DNA from: Moraxellaceae bacterium
GTDB lineage: Bacteria > Pseudomonadota > Gammaproteobacteria > Pseudomonadales > UBA3067
Assembly: GCA_002401525.1 (NCBI GenBank)
Contig: NVTH01000106.1
Location: 1-7,396, forward strand
Direction: 5' to 3'
Length of the DNA: 7,396 nt
A model generated the notes under the pieces. That model ran no database searches. It saw nothing but the letters and a program-made list of their open reading frames with translations, and had not been told where the DNA came from. Of the stretch, positions 1 through 5,940 are shown one piece after another. Position 1 is the stretch's first letter, and each line of letters begins with the position of its first letter. The position numbers and the translations under genes are program-made.

Positions 1-424
1 CATTTGTCCCCACTAATCCAAAATAAATAGTCTCTCCTCTACCCTGCAGAGGCACCGCTTGTAACCCATGTTCCGCCGCCCCATCTTCGGCTTCAGAAAA
101 AGGTTCTGGATCAATAATGTGAAGCTTAACGTTACCCTCCGAAATCTGCTCGAACTCTTGCAACAACTCTCGTACTCGCAACGCATAATTACGTAACGAC
201 GGCAAATCTTCAGTCACCGTATCAGAGAAATAAAAATAAAAATCCACTGGCTCGTCAATATCTTGCAACAACGAACGACTGCCTTCGGACACGGTGTACA
301 ATTTGTGCTCGGTTAAATCCCACCTTATGCCGCCCAATAGCCAGCTATTCGCCAACATAAACCCTAAAAAGAAAACCACTACCAACCCCAGTCCAACACT
401 TGAAAATAATGTTCTATTCATCAT
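1..424 (-). CDS. GldG-like ABC transporter auxiliary protein, N-terminal part (partial at left edge)
   Basis: The 141 codons inside the window translate without a stop, and the gene continues past base 1. The protein opens with Met-Met, then one hydrophobic segment (about residues 8-30, rich in V, F, L and G), an anchor that would place the rest outside the cytoplasmic membrane. It is followed by WDLTEHKLYTVSEGSRSLL and then DEPVDFYFYFSDTV, which match the start of the GldG / 'ABC-type uncharacterized transport system' auxiliary domain. That family resembles a solute-recognition or IFT52-like fold and works with an ABC-2 permease. The start ATG is at 424 (a second ATG follows at 421). It lies 8 bp after the permease stop, with AGGGAGA just upstream, so it is translationally linked to the ABC operon. 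Its role is not known; the gliding link in the name comes from Flavobacterium and is not evidence for gliding here. Confidence 0.85.
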   Translation of the reverse strand, partial: MMNRTLFSSVGLGLVVVFFLGFMLANSWLLGGIRWDLTEHKLYTVSEGSRSLLQDIDEPVDFYFYFSDTVTEDLPSLRNYALRVRELLQEFEQISEGNVKLHIIDPEPFSEAEDGAAEHGLQAVPLQGRGETIYFGLVGTN

Positions 425-432
425 TGCTCTCC

Positions 433-1167
433 CTAATCGGCTTTCTTGAGGTCAACCACAATGGCTGTCGCCATCAACCAACTGGCGATTAAAGCCAAGA
501 AATAACAGACATCCCTTAAATCAATCACCCCTTTCGATATGGCATTAAAATGGGTTAGAAAACTAAACGAGGCAATGGCGTCCACAATGATTGCCGGTGC
601 CCAGCCGTTAAACCCATCCAACACCATCGATGAACCGCTGACGACAAATAAGAAACAAACCACTACGGCCAGTATAAAAGCAATGACCTGATTTTTAGTC
701 AGCGCCGACATACAAGAACCAATGGCCAGAAACCCACCCGCCATTAGCCAACTGCCAATATAACTGGCAAAAATCACACCGTTATCTGGAGCGCCTAAAT
801 AATTCACGCTAATCCACAATGGAAAAGTGAGCGCTAGGGCGATGCCTACAAAGCTCCAGGCCGCCAAAAACTTCCCTAATACCAAGTCCGTAAGCGAAAG
901 CGGCAGAGTCATTAATATTTCAATGGTGCCATTATTACGGTCCTCAGCCCAAAGTCGCATCGCGATCGCCGGCACCAAAAACAAATACAGCCAAGGGTGA
1001 AAATTAAAAAACGGTAACAAATCCGCTTGCCCACGCTCGTAAAAACGCCCTAAATAAAACGTAAATAAGCCCGTTAACATCAAGAATATTACGATAAAAA
1101 TGTAGGCCAAAGGCGTCGAAAAATAACTGTTTAATTCACGCTTATAAACCACTCCTAAACTAGACAT
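433..1167 (-). CDS. ABC-2 type permease, GldF-like
   Basis: This 244-residue integral membrane protein has about six hydrophobic segments (roughly residues 18-38, 57-72, 102-122, 133-155, 160-182 and 216-237). After the second segment comes MRLWAEDRNNGTIEILMTLP (70-89), the hallmark cytoplasmic stretch of the GldF / ABC-2 permease family. It contains the E(D/E)R..GT.E.L motif, which probably couples to the ATPase. The length is typical for a half-transporter permease, so a dimer with two ATPase subunits is inferred. The ATG at 1165-1167 overlaps the ATPase stop codon by one base (TAATG), and a strong AGGAGG sits 7 nt upstream inside the ATPase gene, so translational coupling is likely. The GldG-like gene follows 8 bp downstream. 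The substrate cannot be read from the sequence. Confidence 0.93.
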   Translation of the reverse strand: MSSLGVVYKRELNSYFSTPLAYIFIVIFLMLTGLFTFYLGRFYERGQADLLPFFNFHPWLYLFLVPAIAMRLWAEDRNNGTIEILMTLPLSLTDLVLGKFLAAWSFVGIALALTFPLWISVNYLGAPDNGVIFASYIGSWLMAGGFLAIGSCMSALTKNQVIAFILAVVVCFLFVVSGSSMVLDGFNGWAPAIIVDAIASFSFLTHFNAISKGVIDLRDVCYFLALIASWLMATAIVVDLKKAD

Positions 1168-2108
1168 TAAGCCACCTCCTGAGTAATACGACGAAACACC
1201 TCATCCAAACGTCCACGCTCGACATGAAAATCGCGTATCGGCCAAGAATGTTGCTGAATACATTCCATCACTGGCGCGACTATATTTTCCCCCTCAACAG
1301 CGATCAGCGTCATCGCATTCGCGTTAGTTTCATCCACTTCAACATCCGTCACACAAGGAAGGGCAGCAAGAATTTGTCTAGCATGCCCACTTTGATCACT
1401 GCTGCCGCCTTCTAACTCAAGGGTAATAGCGTGACAATAACGAGACATCGCCTCAAGCTCAGAAGGCCGGCCATCCGCCACTATTTTACCGCGTGCGATG
1501 ATCAACGCTCGGGAGCACACTGCACTCACTTCTTCGAGTATATGGGTGGAAATGATGACTATTTTATCTTTCGATAAATCCTTAATAAGCGTTCTGACTT
1601 GCTGCTTTTGATTGGGATCTAATCCATCGGTAGGTTCGTCGAGAATAAGCACTTTAGGATCATGAAGCATCGCCTGAGCCAGCCCTACGCGCCTTTTATA
1701 CCCCTTCGACAAGGTATCAATTTTTTGATGGGCGACATCAGCGATGTTAATCGTTTGTATCATTTCACTGACTCGCTGCTGCAGTTCTTTGCCACGATAA
1801 CCGCGCACTTGACCAATAAACTGCAAATAATGCAACACGGTCATATCCCCATAGGAAGGTGCGCCTTCTGGCAGATAACCAATCAGTCTTTTTGCTGCGA
1901 TGGCATGTTTAGCGATGTCTTGATTGAAAATTTTTATCTGCCCCGAGGTCGGTGCAAGGAACCCAGTAATCATTTTCATGGTGGTCGACTTGCCGGCCCC
2001 ATTGGGGCCGAGGAAACCCAACACCTCTCCCGGCACAACGCGAAAACTGACGTCATCCACGGCAATTTTGGAGGAGAATCTTTTTGTTAACTTTTCGATT
2101 TCTATCAT
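1167..2108 (-). CDS. ABC transporter ATP-binding protein, GldA-like (ABC-2 exporter class)
   Basis: This 313-residue cytoplasmic ATPase is the nucleotide-binding subunit for the permease encoded next to it. Visible motifs are Walker A GPNGAGKST (34-42), the family-typical YLPEGAPSY in the Q-loop region with Glu81 at the usual Gln position, signature LSKGY (133-137), Walker B plus D-loop LILDEPTDGLD (154-164), and switch His188 in ISTHILEEV. Residues from about 220 form a C-terminal regulatory extension, common in this ABC-2 class. LSKGYKRRVGLAQA and LPEGAPSY fit the GldA / drug-and-multicopper type (CcmA COG1131) subfamily. The ATG at 2106-2108 is preceded by AAGGGA about 10 nt upstream. It is the first gene of the three-gene operon, 112 bp downstream of rsmJ on the same strand. 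The transported substrate is unknown. Confidence 0.95.
   Translation of the reverse strand: MIEIEKLTKRFSSKIAVDDVSFRVVPGEVLGFLGPNGAGKSTTMKMITGFLAPTSGQIKIFNQDIAKHAIAAKRLIGYLPEGAPSYGDMTVLHYLQFIGQVRGYRGKELQQRVSEMIQTINIADVAHQKIDTLSKGYKRRVGLAQAMLHDPKVLILDEPTDGLDPNQKQQVRTLIKDLSKDKIVIISTHILEEVSAVCSRALIIARGKIVADGRPSELEAMSRYCHAITLELEGGSSDQSGHARQILAALPCVTDVEVDETNANAMTLIAVEGENIVAPVMECIQQHSWPIRDFHVERGRLDEVFRRITQEVA
1172..1180 (-). promoter_or_regulatory. Strong Shine-Dalgarno for the ABC permease inside the ATPase gene
   Basis: Minus strand AGGAGGTGG, with the AGGAGG core 7 nt before the permease ATG. It lies within the last codons of the ATPase gene. This fixes the permease start and supports re-initiation or coupling at the one-base TAATG overlap. 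Confidence 0.85.
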
Positions 2109-2220
2109 AAATCAATCGTCCCTTTCGCTTTGTTAATTCCGTTAGCGCTGTTAATTCTCACACTAAACATTCACTGCGGAGGCTTTAATTCACTGCCGCC
2201 TTTTTGATTATTTTGGTATT
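2109..2220. other. Spacer between rsmJ and the ABC operon with repeated TTAATTC boxes
   Basis: This 112-bp gap should hold any promoter private to the ABC operon. No clear -35/-10 pair is visible. Instead there are two exact 9-mers TGTTAATTC (2131-2139 and 2149-2157, period 18), a third TTAATTC at 2185-2191, and a separate exact 9-mer ATTCACTGC repeated with period 19 (2169-2177 and 2188-2196). They could be operator-like sites or only slippage duplications. I see no rho-independent terminator on the minus strand after rsmJ. Confidence 0.4.
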
Positions 2221-3012
2221 TTATAAACCAATCGCCACATAAACATCGAACCGACAACTTCGCCCTGAAATGGAGTGAGAGGGCCGAAAACCGCTTAAAG
2301 GAGCCGCTTTTAAGGGCCGCTTAAGCACTACATGACGTTTAGCGAATTGTATTGCAGCCTCCAGCATCAGCTCCAAATTCGACTCTTCATCCAATCCGAA
2401 TAACTGAAACAGACGCATTTCTTTTTTTGCCAACGCAGTTTTCTGTCGATCTGGAAACATGGGATCTAAATAAACCACGTCAGGCCGAAGCAATTCGTTG
2501 TCGCGTTGAGCCCGCATATAGTGCAATGAATTGCCCTGCGTAAAATTCATTCGTGCCATGGTAGCCGCTAATTCGGGCTCGTCTTGTCCACGTTTCAATC
2601 CATCAACAATTAAACAGGCAATAATATTCGACTGTTCCATCATTTCCATCTGGCAACCCAACGTCGCCAAAATAAAACTATCTCGCGCAAGCCCGGTGGT
2701 AGCATCAAATACTTTGGTGTTGGGGTGTTTTTTTATACCCACCGCTTTAGCCACCATTTCTCCATGCAGATGTTTATGCTGGCTTCGCCTCGAAAGCGAA
2801 CCGTCAACAAAATCCACCTGCACTTTGTTAGTCGCGTACTCCCCAAACCCTTGAATGCTCACGCACTGAGTCTCAAAATTAATGCGCAGTCCGGCTTCAC
2901 TCGAATCAGTATGAGGTAAAGTTTCGATAATCGAAATGGATTCCTGAGCGGACAATTGCTCAGCCATCAAACGATGGCGCTCGTCCTCTAAAAAAATCAC
3001 TTTTTTAGTCAA
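2221..3012 (-). CDS. rsmJ: 16S rRNA (guanine1516-N2)-methyltransferase RsmJ
   Basis: The family transfers a methyl group from S-adenosylmethionine to N2 of G1516 in 16S rRNA (E. coli numbering, formerly YhiQ). Diagnostic stretches line up with E. coli RsmJ: VDFVDGSLSRR (66-76), HGEMVAKAVGIK (83-94), FDATTGLARDSF (102-113, SAM-binding motif I), the acidic motif MMEQSN (124-129), VVYLDPMFP (179-187), then QKTALAKKEMRLFQ and the C-terminal RPLKAAPLSG...RFDVY. The product is 263 residues against about 250 in E. coli. The start is uncertain. The first possible codon is TTG (3010-3012), five codons after an in-frame TGA. A GTG lies four codons further in (2998-3000), and neither has a good Shine-Dalgarno. 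The VIFLED beginning resembles the family N-terminus, so TTG or GTG is preferred over the internal Met16. Confidence 0.93.
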   Translation of the reverse strand: MTKKVIFLEDERHRLMAEQLSAQESISIIETLPHTDSSEAGLRINFETQCVSIQGFGEYATNKVQVDFVDGSLSRRSQHKHLHGEMVAKAVGIKKHPNTKVFDATTGLARDSFILATLGCQMEMMEQSNIIACLIVDGLKRGQDEPELAATMARMNFTQGNSLHYMRAQRDNELLRPDVVYLDPMFPDRQKTALAKKEMRLFQLFGLDEESNLELMLEAAIQFAKRHVVLKRPLKAAPLSGFRPSHSISGRSCRFDVYVAIGL

Positions 3013-3039
3013 CCAATACCCCAGTGGTCAGCGCAGTCT

Positions 3040-3087
3040 CAGATTGAGCCGCAGTTTGAGTCTAAGTTTGAGCCTATGATTGAATTC
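3040..3087. repeat. Degenerate 12-bp tandem repeat upstream of rsmJ
   Basis: Four consecutive 12-bp units follow each other: CAGATTGAGCCG, CAGTTTGAGTCT, AAGTTTGAGCCT and ATGATTGAATTC. All share TTGA at the same place. The array is just upstream of the rsmJ start, in the spacer towards the hypothetical gene. A second small direct repeat follows, TCAATCC at 3105-3111 and 3120-3126. Confidence 0.65.
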
Positions 3088-3173
3088 ACCCCGAGGGCTA
3101 TCCGTCAATCCAGGTTAGATCAATCCTGTAGAGTGCGAGGTGGACAGATTTAAAATAGGAATACTACTTAGAT

Positions 3174-3563
3174 TCAGACCTTAAGGTCAATGCCGATAAA
3201 TTCAGATTTGCCATCCACCGAGAACGGAGAGGTCGAATTACGGCGGTAGGTTGCTAGAGCGTCCTGTTTACGCTTTGAGAGGTCTGAGTTTTCAGAACTA
3301 CGGTAAAAATTGATATGACTTGCTTTAAGAGGAGCAGAAATCGTTTTGCTCGAACTCAGCACCACTTTTTTAGCGTCAACGACACCATCAACTGCAACGC
3401 CATTCACGGCGTTATTTTTTTGGACAGAGTCTCGACGCTGAGCGGCAGACTCCTCAAGGCCTTTTTCTAATCCCTTTTGCCGTACGGCGCCCTGCGCCCT
3501 AGCACCTGCTTTACTGGGGCGATATAAAGAGACATCGCTGATAAAATTTGATTTTATCTGCAC
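3174..3563 (-). CDS. Hypothetical protein, 129 residues, basic, no signal peptide
   Basis: I do not recognise this protein with certainty. It is 129 residues, rich in Lys, Arg, Ser and Ala, and has no membrane segment or signal peptide, so it is probably cytosolic. The middle is low complexity (KGLEKGLEESAAQRRDS, then AVNGVAVDGVVDAKK). The C-terminus DALATYRRNS...SEFIGIDLKV recalls a group of small uncharacterised gammaproteobacterial proteins that end in an A..Y...(L/F).GID pattern; that likeness is from memory. The only start is GTG at 3561-3563, without a clear Shine-Dalgarno. It sits between uppP (278 bp upstream) and rsmJ (161 bp downstream) on the same strand. Reading-frame length and orientation support a real gene, but it may be fast-evolving. 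Confidence 0.6.
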   Translation of the reverse strand: MQIKSNFISDVSLYRPSKAGARAQGAVRQKGLEKGLEESAAQRRDSVQKNNAVNGVAVDGVVDAKKVVLSSSKTISAPLKASHINFYRSSENSDLSKRKQDALATYRRNSTSPFSVDGKSEFIGIDLKV

Positions 3564-3841
3564 AAACTTAACGTATCCGAAAAAAATTTAGTAAGGTCTC
3601 GATCTTGGCAACAATACTAAGCGCATCAACTATCCTCGGCCACCACTCCCTGCAATGACACCAAGTTTATGACACCAAGTAATGACACGCTTCAAAATCA
3701 AGCCCGCCAGTGCCTCAGTAATAGCTCAGCAAGAGTATAGACGTAAAATAAAACCCCAAAATTGAGAGGCCTAGAAGCAACGCTGGTTTTCTGTCATTTA
3801 AAACAATCGTGCCGTGTTATTTTCTTTTACTGTCGAATCGT
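3564..3841. other. Spacer between uppP and the hypothetical gene
   Basis: This 278-bp non-coding gap separates two minus-strand genes. Its one clear structure is the ATGACAC repeat cluster at 3655-3690. I found no convincing hairpin plus T-run for uppP on the minus strand and no consensus promoter for the hypothetical gene, so transcript boundaries here are undetermined. Confidence 0.5.
3655..3690. repeat. Tandem ATGACACCAAGT repeat
   Basis: The 12-mer ATGACACCAAGT occurs at 3655-3666 and 3669-3680, and a third partial copy ATGACACGC at 3682-3690, giving periods of 14 and 13 bp. It lies about 90 bp upstream of the hypothetical gene on the minus strand, where it reads ACTTGGTGTCAT. It could be a duplicated regulator site or a slippage product. 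Confidence 0.65.
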
Positions 3842-4639
3842 TTAAACAAAATACAACAACAAAATGCCGCCTAAAAGAATTCGGTATATGACGAAAGGCA
3901 TCATTCCAACTCGGTCTAAGAATCGAACAAATCCATGGATCGTTATAAATGCAACCAGTGCCGAAATTACGGTCGCAAATAGCGTGGTTTGAATATTAAT
4001 GGCGCCCTGCTCATGCATTAAATCCAACATGCCGAGACTGCCGCCAGCAAGAATTAAAGGAATCGACAATAAAAATGAAAAATGTGCCGCAGTGACGCGA
4101 TCATATCCCAGCGCCAATGCCGCAGTAATGGTAATGCCACTCCGAGAAGTGCCCGGGATTAGCGCTAACATCTGTGCAAGCCCAATCCATAGCCCGGCCA
4201 AAATTGAAATTTGATCTTGCTGCTTATTCTTTTTACCCCAGCGATCAGCCAAGCCAAGAACCACCCCAAATCCAATCGTACTCAACGCAATAACTGCGGT
4301 GGTGCGTAACGAAGTTTCAATAAATCCTTTCAGCATTAATCCTGCTAAACCCGCGGGAATGGTGCCTATAATCACCGCAGAAATAAGGTTCATGTCTTGA
4401 TTCCAAGACTTCTCACTGACCGCCTTAGAGGCGCCTAGCAATAGCTGCCACAGGGTTTTCCTAAAATAGAAAACAACCGCAAGTAACGTCCCAAGATGAA
4501 CTGCCACATCAAACGCAACGCCCTGATCGGGCCAGCCTAATATTTTCGACGGCAAAATCAAATGAGCCGAACTCGATATTGGCAAAAATTCAGTGAGCCC
4601 TTGAACAATGGCTAGAATTACAGCTTGCACCCAATCCAC
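3842..4639 (-). CDS. uppP: Undecaprenyl-diphosphatase UppP (BacA)
   Basis: This membrane phosphatase converts undecaprenyl diphosphate to undecaprenyl phosphate, recycling the lipid carrier for peptidoglycan and other surface polymers; overproduction gives bacitracin resistance. The protein is 265 residues (E. coli about 273) and very hydrophobic, with multiple membrane segments. The first active-site segment QGLTEFLPISSSAHL (13-27) carries the (E/Q)xxxE motif with Gln13 and Glu17, plus His26. The second is PGTSRSG (162-168) with Arg166. The start is GTG at 4637-4639, giving MDWVQA as in many UppP proteins; an in-frame TAA lies four codons upstream and AAGGGG sits 5 nt before it. An out-of-frame ATG overlaps this GTG. 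The gene follows tsaB after 126 bp and could share its transcript. Confidence 0.97.
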   Translation of the reverse strand: MDWVQAVILAIVQGLTEFLPISSSAHLILPSKILGWPDQGVAFDVAVHLGTLLAVVFYFRKTLWQLLLGASKAVSEKSWNQDMNLISAVIIGTIPAGLAGLMLKGFIETSLRTTAVIALSTIGFGVVLGLADRWGKKNKQQDQISILAGLWIGLAQMLALIPGTSRSGITITAALALGYDRVTAAHFSFLLSIPLILAGGSLGMLDLMHEQGAINIQTTLFATVISALVAFITIHGFVRFLDRVGMMPFVIYRILLGGILLLYFV

Positions 4640-4765
4640 ATCAACCCCTTATTAATATCAACCACATTAAACTAAACACTAATCTTTCCAATAGCTGTTT
4701 AAACCGACCCAATCTGGCTCGAACATAACTAGACCTAACAAAAAAAACTAGGCCCAACAAAAAAA
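4640..4765. other. Spacer between tsaB and uppP
   Basis: This 126-bp AT-rich gap contains the AAGGGG Shine-Dalgarno of uppP near 4645-4650 (minus strand) and the 19-bp tandem duplication next to the tsaB stop. No hairpin terminator is seen on the minus strand, so read-through from tsaB into uppP is possible. Confidence 0.45.
4728..4765. repeat. 19-bp tandem duplication directly after the tsaB stop codon
   Basis: Copy one (4728-4746) is ACTAGACCTAACAAAAAAA and copy two (4747-4765) is ACTAGGCCCAACAAAAAAA, with two transitions between them. The array ends exactly where the tsaB stop codon begins (4766-4768). On the minus strand it supplies two T7 runs, but without a clear stem before them. Confidence 0.85.
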
Positions 4766-5452
4766 TTACCGTCCTGGCAGCTTTTTCCAAGTCACTTTGT
4801 CTCTCAAATAAACAGGCACCGCTTGTTCTACCGAAACAAAGTTTTGTTGTTCAAATTGAGCAATCCCTAAAGTAATCACATCATGCGCTTCTGAATTTTC
4901 AAGGCTTTCCCAACCTTTTATCGACGAGCAACGATCCATCACTTGCGATTTATAGAGCACACCCGAACCAACGGCAATTTCTATATTACTGGTATCAAAA
5001 GGAATATCTTCAGGCCTACAAACAACTTCTGTTCCTTGCAAAACCATCAACTGATTTTCTTCCTTATAAACGCCCCAATACACTTCATTAATGCGCGCAT
5101 CAACACAGCTTGCTACTTGAACCAGCCCCAATTTTCGGTGTGCGGTTTGAGCAAGAGCAGCCAAAGAGGAAACTGAAATAATCGGCACATTATGGCTCAA
5201 CGCTAAACCTTGAGTCATTGCTGCAGCGATTCTGATACCTGTAAACGATCCAGGCCCACATGCAAAAACAATGGCGTCGAGATCTCCCAAGCCAATCCCC
5301 AGCGTTGACAACAGGCCATCGATTGCCGGTAAAATAAATTCACTGTGCTTTCTGGGCTGCTGCGTTAATTCTTGGGAAATCGATCCATTGAAATACACCG
5401 CCACAGAGCACACGTCTCCTGAGGATTCAATTGCTAATAAACAACACGCCAT
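4766..5452 (-). CDS. tsaB: tRNA threonylcarbamoyladenosine biosynthesis protein TsaB (YeaZ)
   Basis: TsaB is the non-catalytic partner that scaffolds TsaD and TsaE in making N6-threonylcarbamoyladenosine (t6A) at position 37 of ANN-decoding tRNAs. The sequence has the ASKHA-like opening LLAIESSGDVCSVAV (5-19), a conserved HSEFILPAID (36-45), GPGSFTGIRIA (66-76), a CVDARINEVYWGVY stretch, and the tail PVYLRDKVTWKKLPGR, nearly the same as E. coli TsaB. At 228 residues it is of normal length. An upstream GTG (5458) is in frame, but GGAGG at 5459-5463 abuts it and lies 6 nt before the ATG at 5450-5452, so the ATG is chosen. The gene is first in the minus-strand run and divergent from mobA. Confidence 0.96.
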   Translation of the reverse strand: MACCLLAIESSGDVCSVAVYFNGSISQELTQQPRKHSEFILPAIDGLLSTLGIGLGDLDAIVFACGPGSFTGIRIAAAMTQGLALSHNVPIISVSSLAALAQTAHRKLGLVQVASCVDARINEVYWGVYKEENQLMVLQGTEVVCRPEDIPFDTSNIEIAVGSGVLYKSQVMDRCSSIKGWESLENSEAHDVITLGIAQFEQQNFVSVEQAVPVYLRDKVTWKKLPGR

Positions 5453-5458
5453 ATGCAC

Positions 5459-5463
5459 CCTCC
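5459..5463 (-). promoter_or_regulatory. Shine-Dalgarno that decides the tsaB start
   Basis: Minus strand GGAGG ends 6 nt before the ATG at 5450-5452. It directly touches the alternative GTG at 5456-5458, which is therefore sterically unlikely as a start. Confidence 0.8.
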
Positions 5464-5940
5464 GAAGAACAGAAATATAAGCTTTTTAATGACATTAACT
5501 TACGCGACCCATTGATCGCTTCACAGCCGCGGCTCTATTCGAACAATCCAAGCAAGCCACGAAAAAAGCCGGCATTCTAGCATAGTTAGATGGTTTGTAG
5601 TTCGATGCCTTGAATTTGATCGCTGGTCGCTCGAGGCAATGGAGGTCAACGGCATCCGACCCTAAACCCTATCAACCTGCACCCTATTGAACCATTCAAA
5701 ATCACCGAAACAAGCAAATCGCATGCTATTTTGAGCGACCGCGAGTATGCTAGCCTTACTCAAATCGGATATTCGGCATAATATTTAGAATCAAATAGAC
5801 TGATTAAAAGCGTATTGAACAGTGAATCAATCTCCGACGTCTAGATAACGAAATAGTTTATTCGCTCTCGAGCATTACCTTTGAATCGTTGAAATACTAA
5901 ATCATTGAAACACTAAATCATTGAAACACTTTATCCCGTG
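5464..5940. other. Divergent intergenic region between tsaB and mobA
   Basis: This gap of about 480 bp has no coding stretch I can support and must contain promoters for both directions. Candidate elements are weak: CATAAT at 5777-5782 (plus) without a matching -35, TTGAAC at 5815-5820 (plus) with only a poorly spaced TAGATA, and TTATAT near 5475-5480 on the minus strand without a good -35. Other structure includes a perfect 10-bp palindrome AGCCGCGGCT (5525-5534), the 8-bp inverted pair GGTCGCTC / GAGCGACC (5625-5632 and 5733-5740), and the 16-bp tandem repeat next to mobA. Confidence 0.5.
5889..5936. repeat. 16-bp tandem repeat abutting the mobA start
   Basis: Unit TTGAAACACTAAATCA: copy one at 5889-5904 (one change), copy two at 5905-5920 (exact), copy three at 5921-5936 (first ten bases exact, then diverging). 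The array ends one base before the GTG at 5938, where a ribosome binding site would be expected. Each unit carries TTGAAA, which resembles a -35 box. Confidence 0.85.

Noticed and set aside
1662..2090. 142-codon plus-strand open frame opposite the ABC ATPase
   Set aside because: It lies wholly antisense to a gene with all ABC motifs, and its translation shows no family features.
2177..2205. Plus-strand terminator-like GGAGGC/GCCGCC plus T5 between rsmJ and the ABC operon
   Set aside because: The T-run is on the plus strand, where no gene ends, and the stem has a mismatch and an 11-nt loop.
3001..3156. Plus-strand frame through the 12-bp repeats giving QIEP/QFES/KFEP-like tetrapeptides
   Set aside because: It runs antisense into rsmJ, has no start with a ribosome site, and ends after a short stretch. 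The repeats explain the apparent pattern.
5815..5847. Plus-strand promoter TTGAAC...TAGATA for mobA
   Set aside because: Spacing of 21 nt and a weak -10 make it unconvincing.
5889..5936. Possible CRISPR-like or iteron array
   Set aside because: Units are directly adjacent with no spacers, only about three copies, and no cas or replication gene is nearby.
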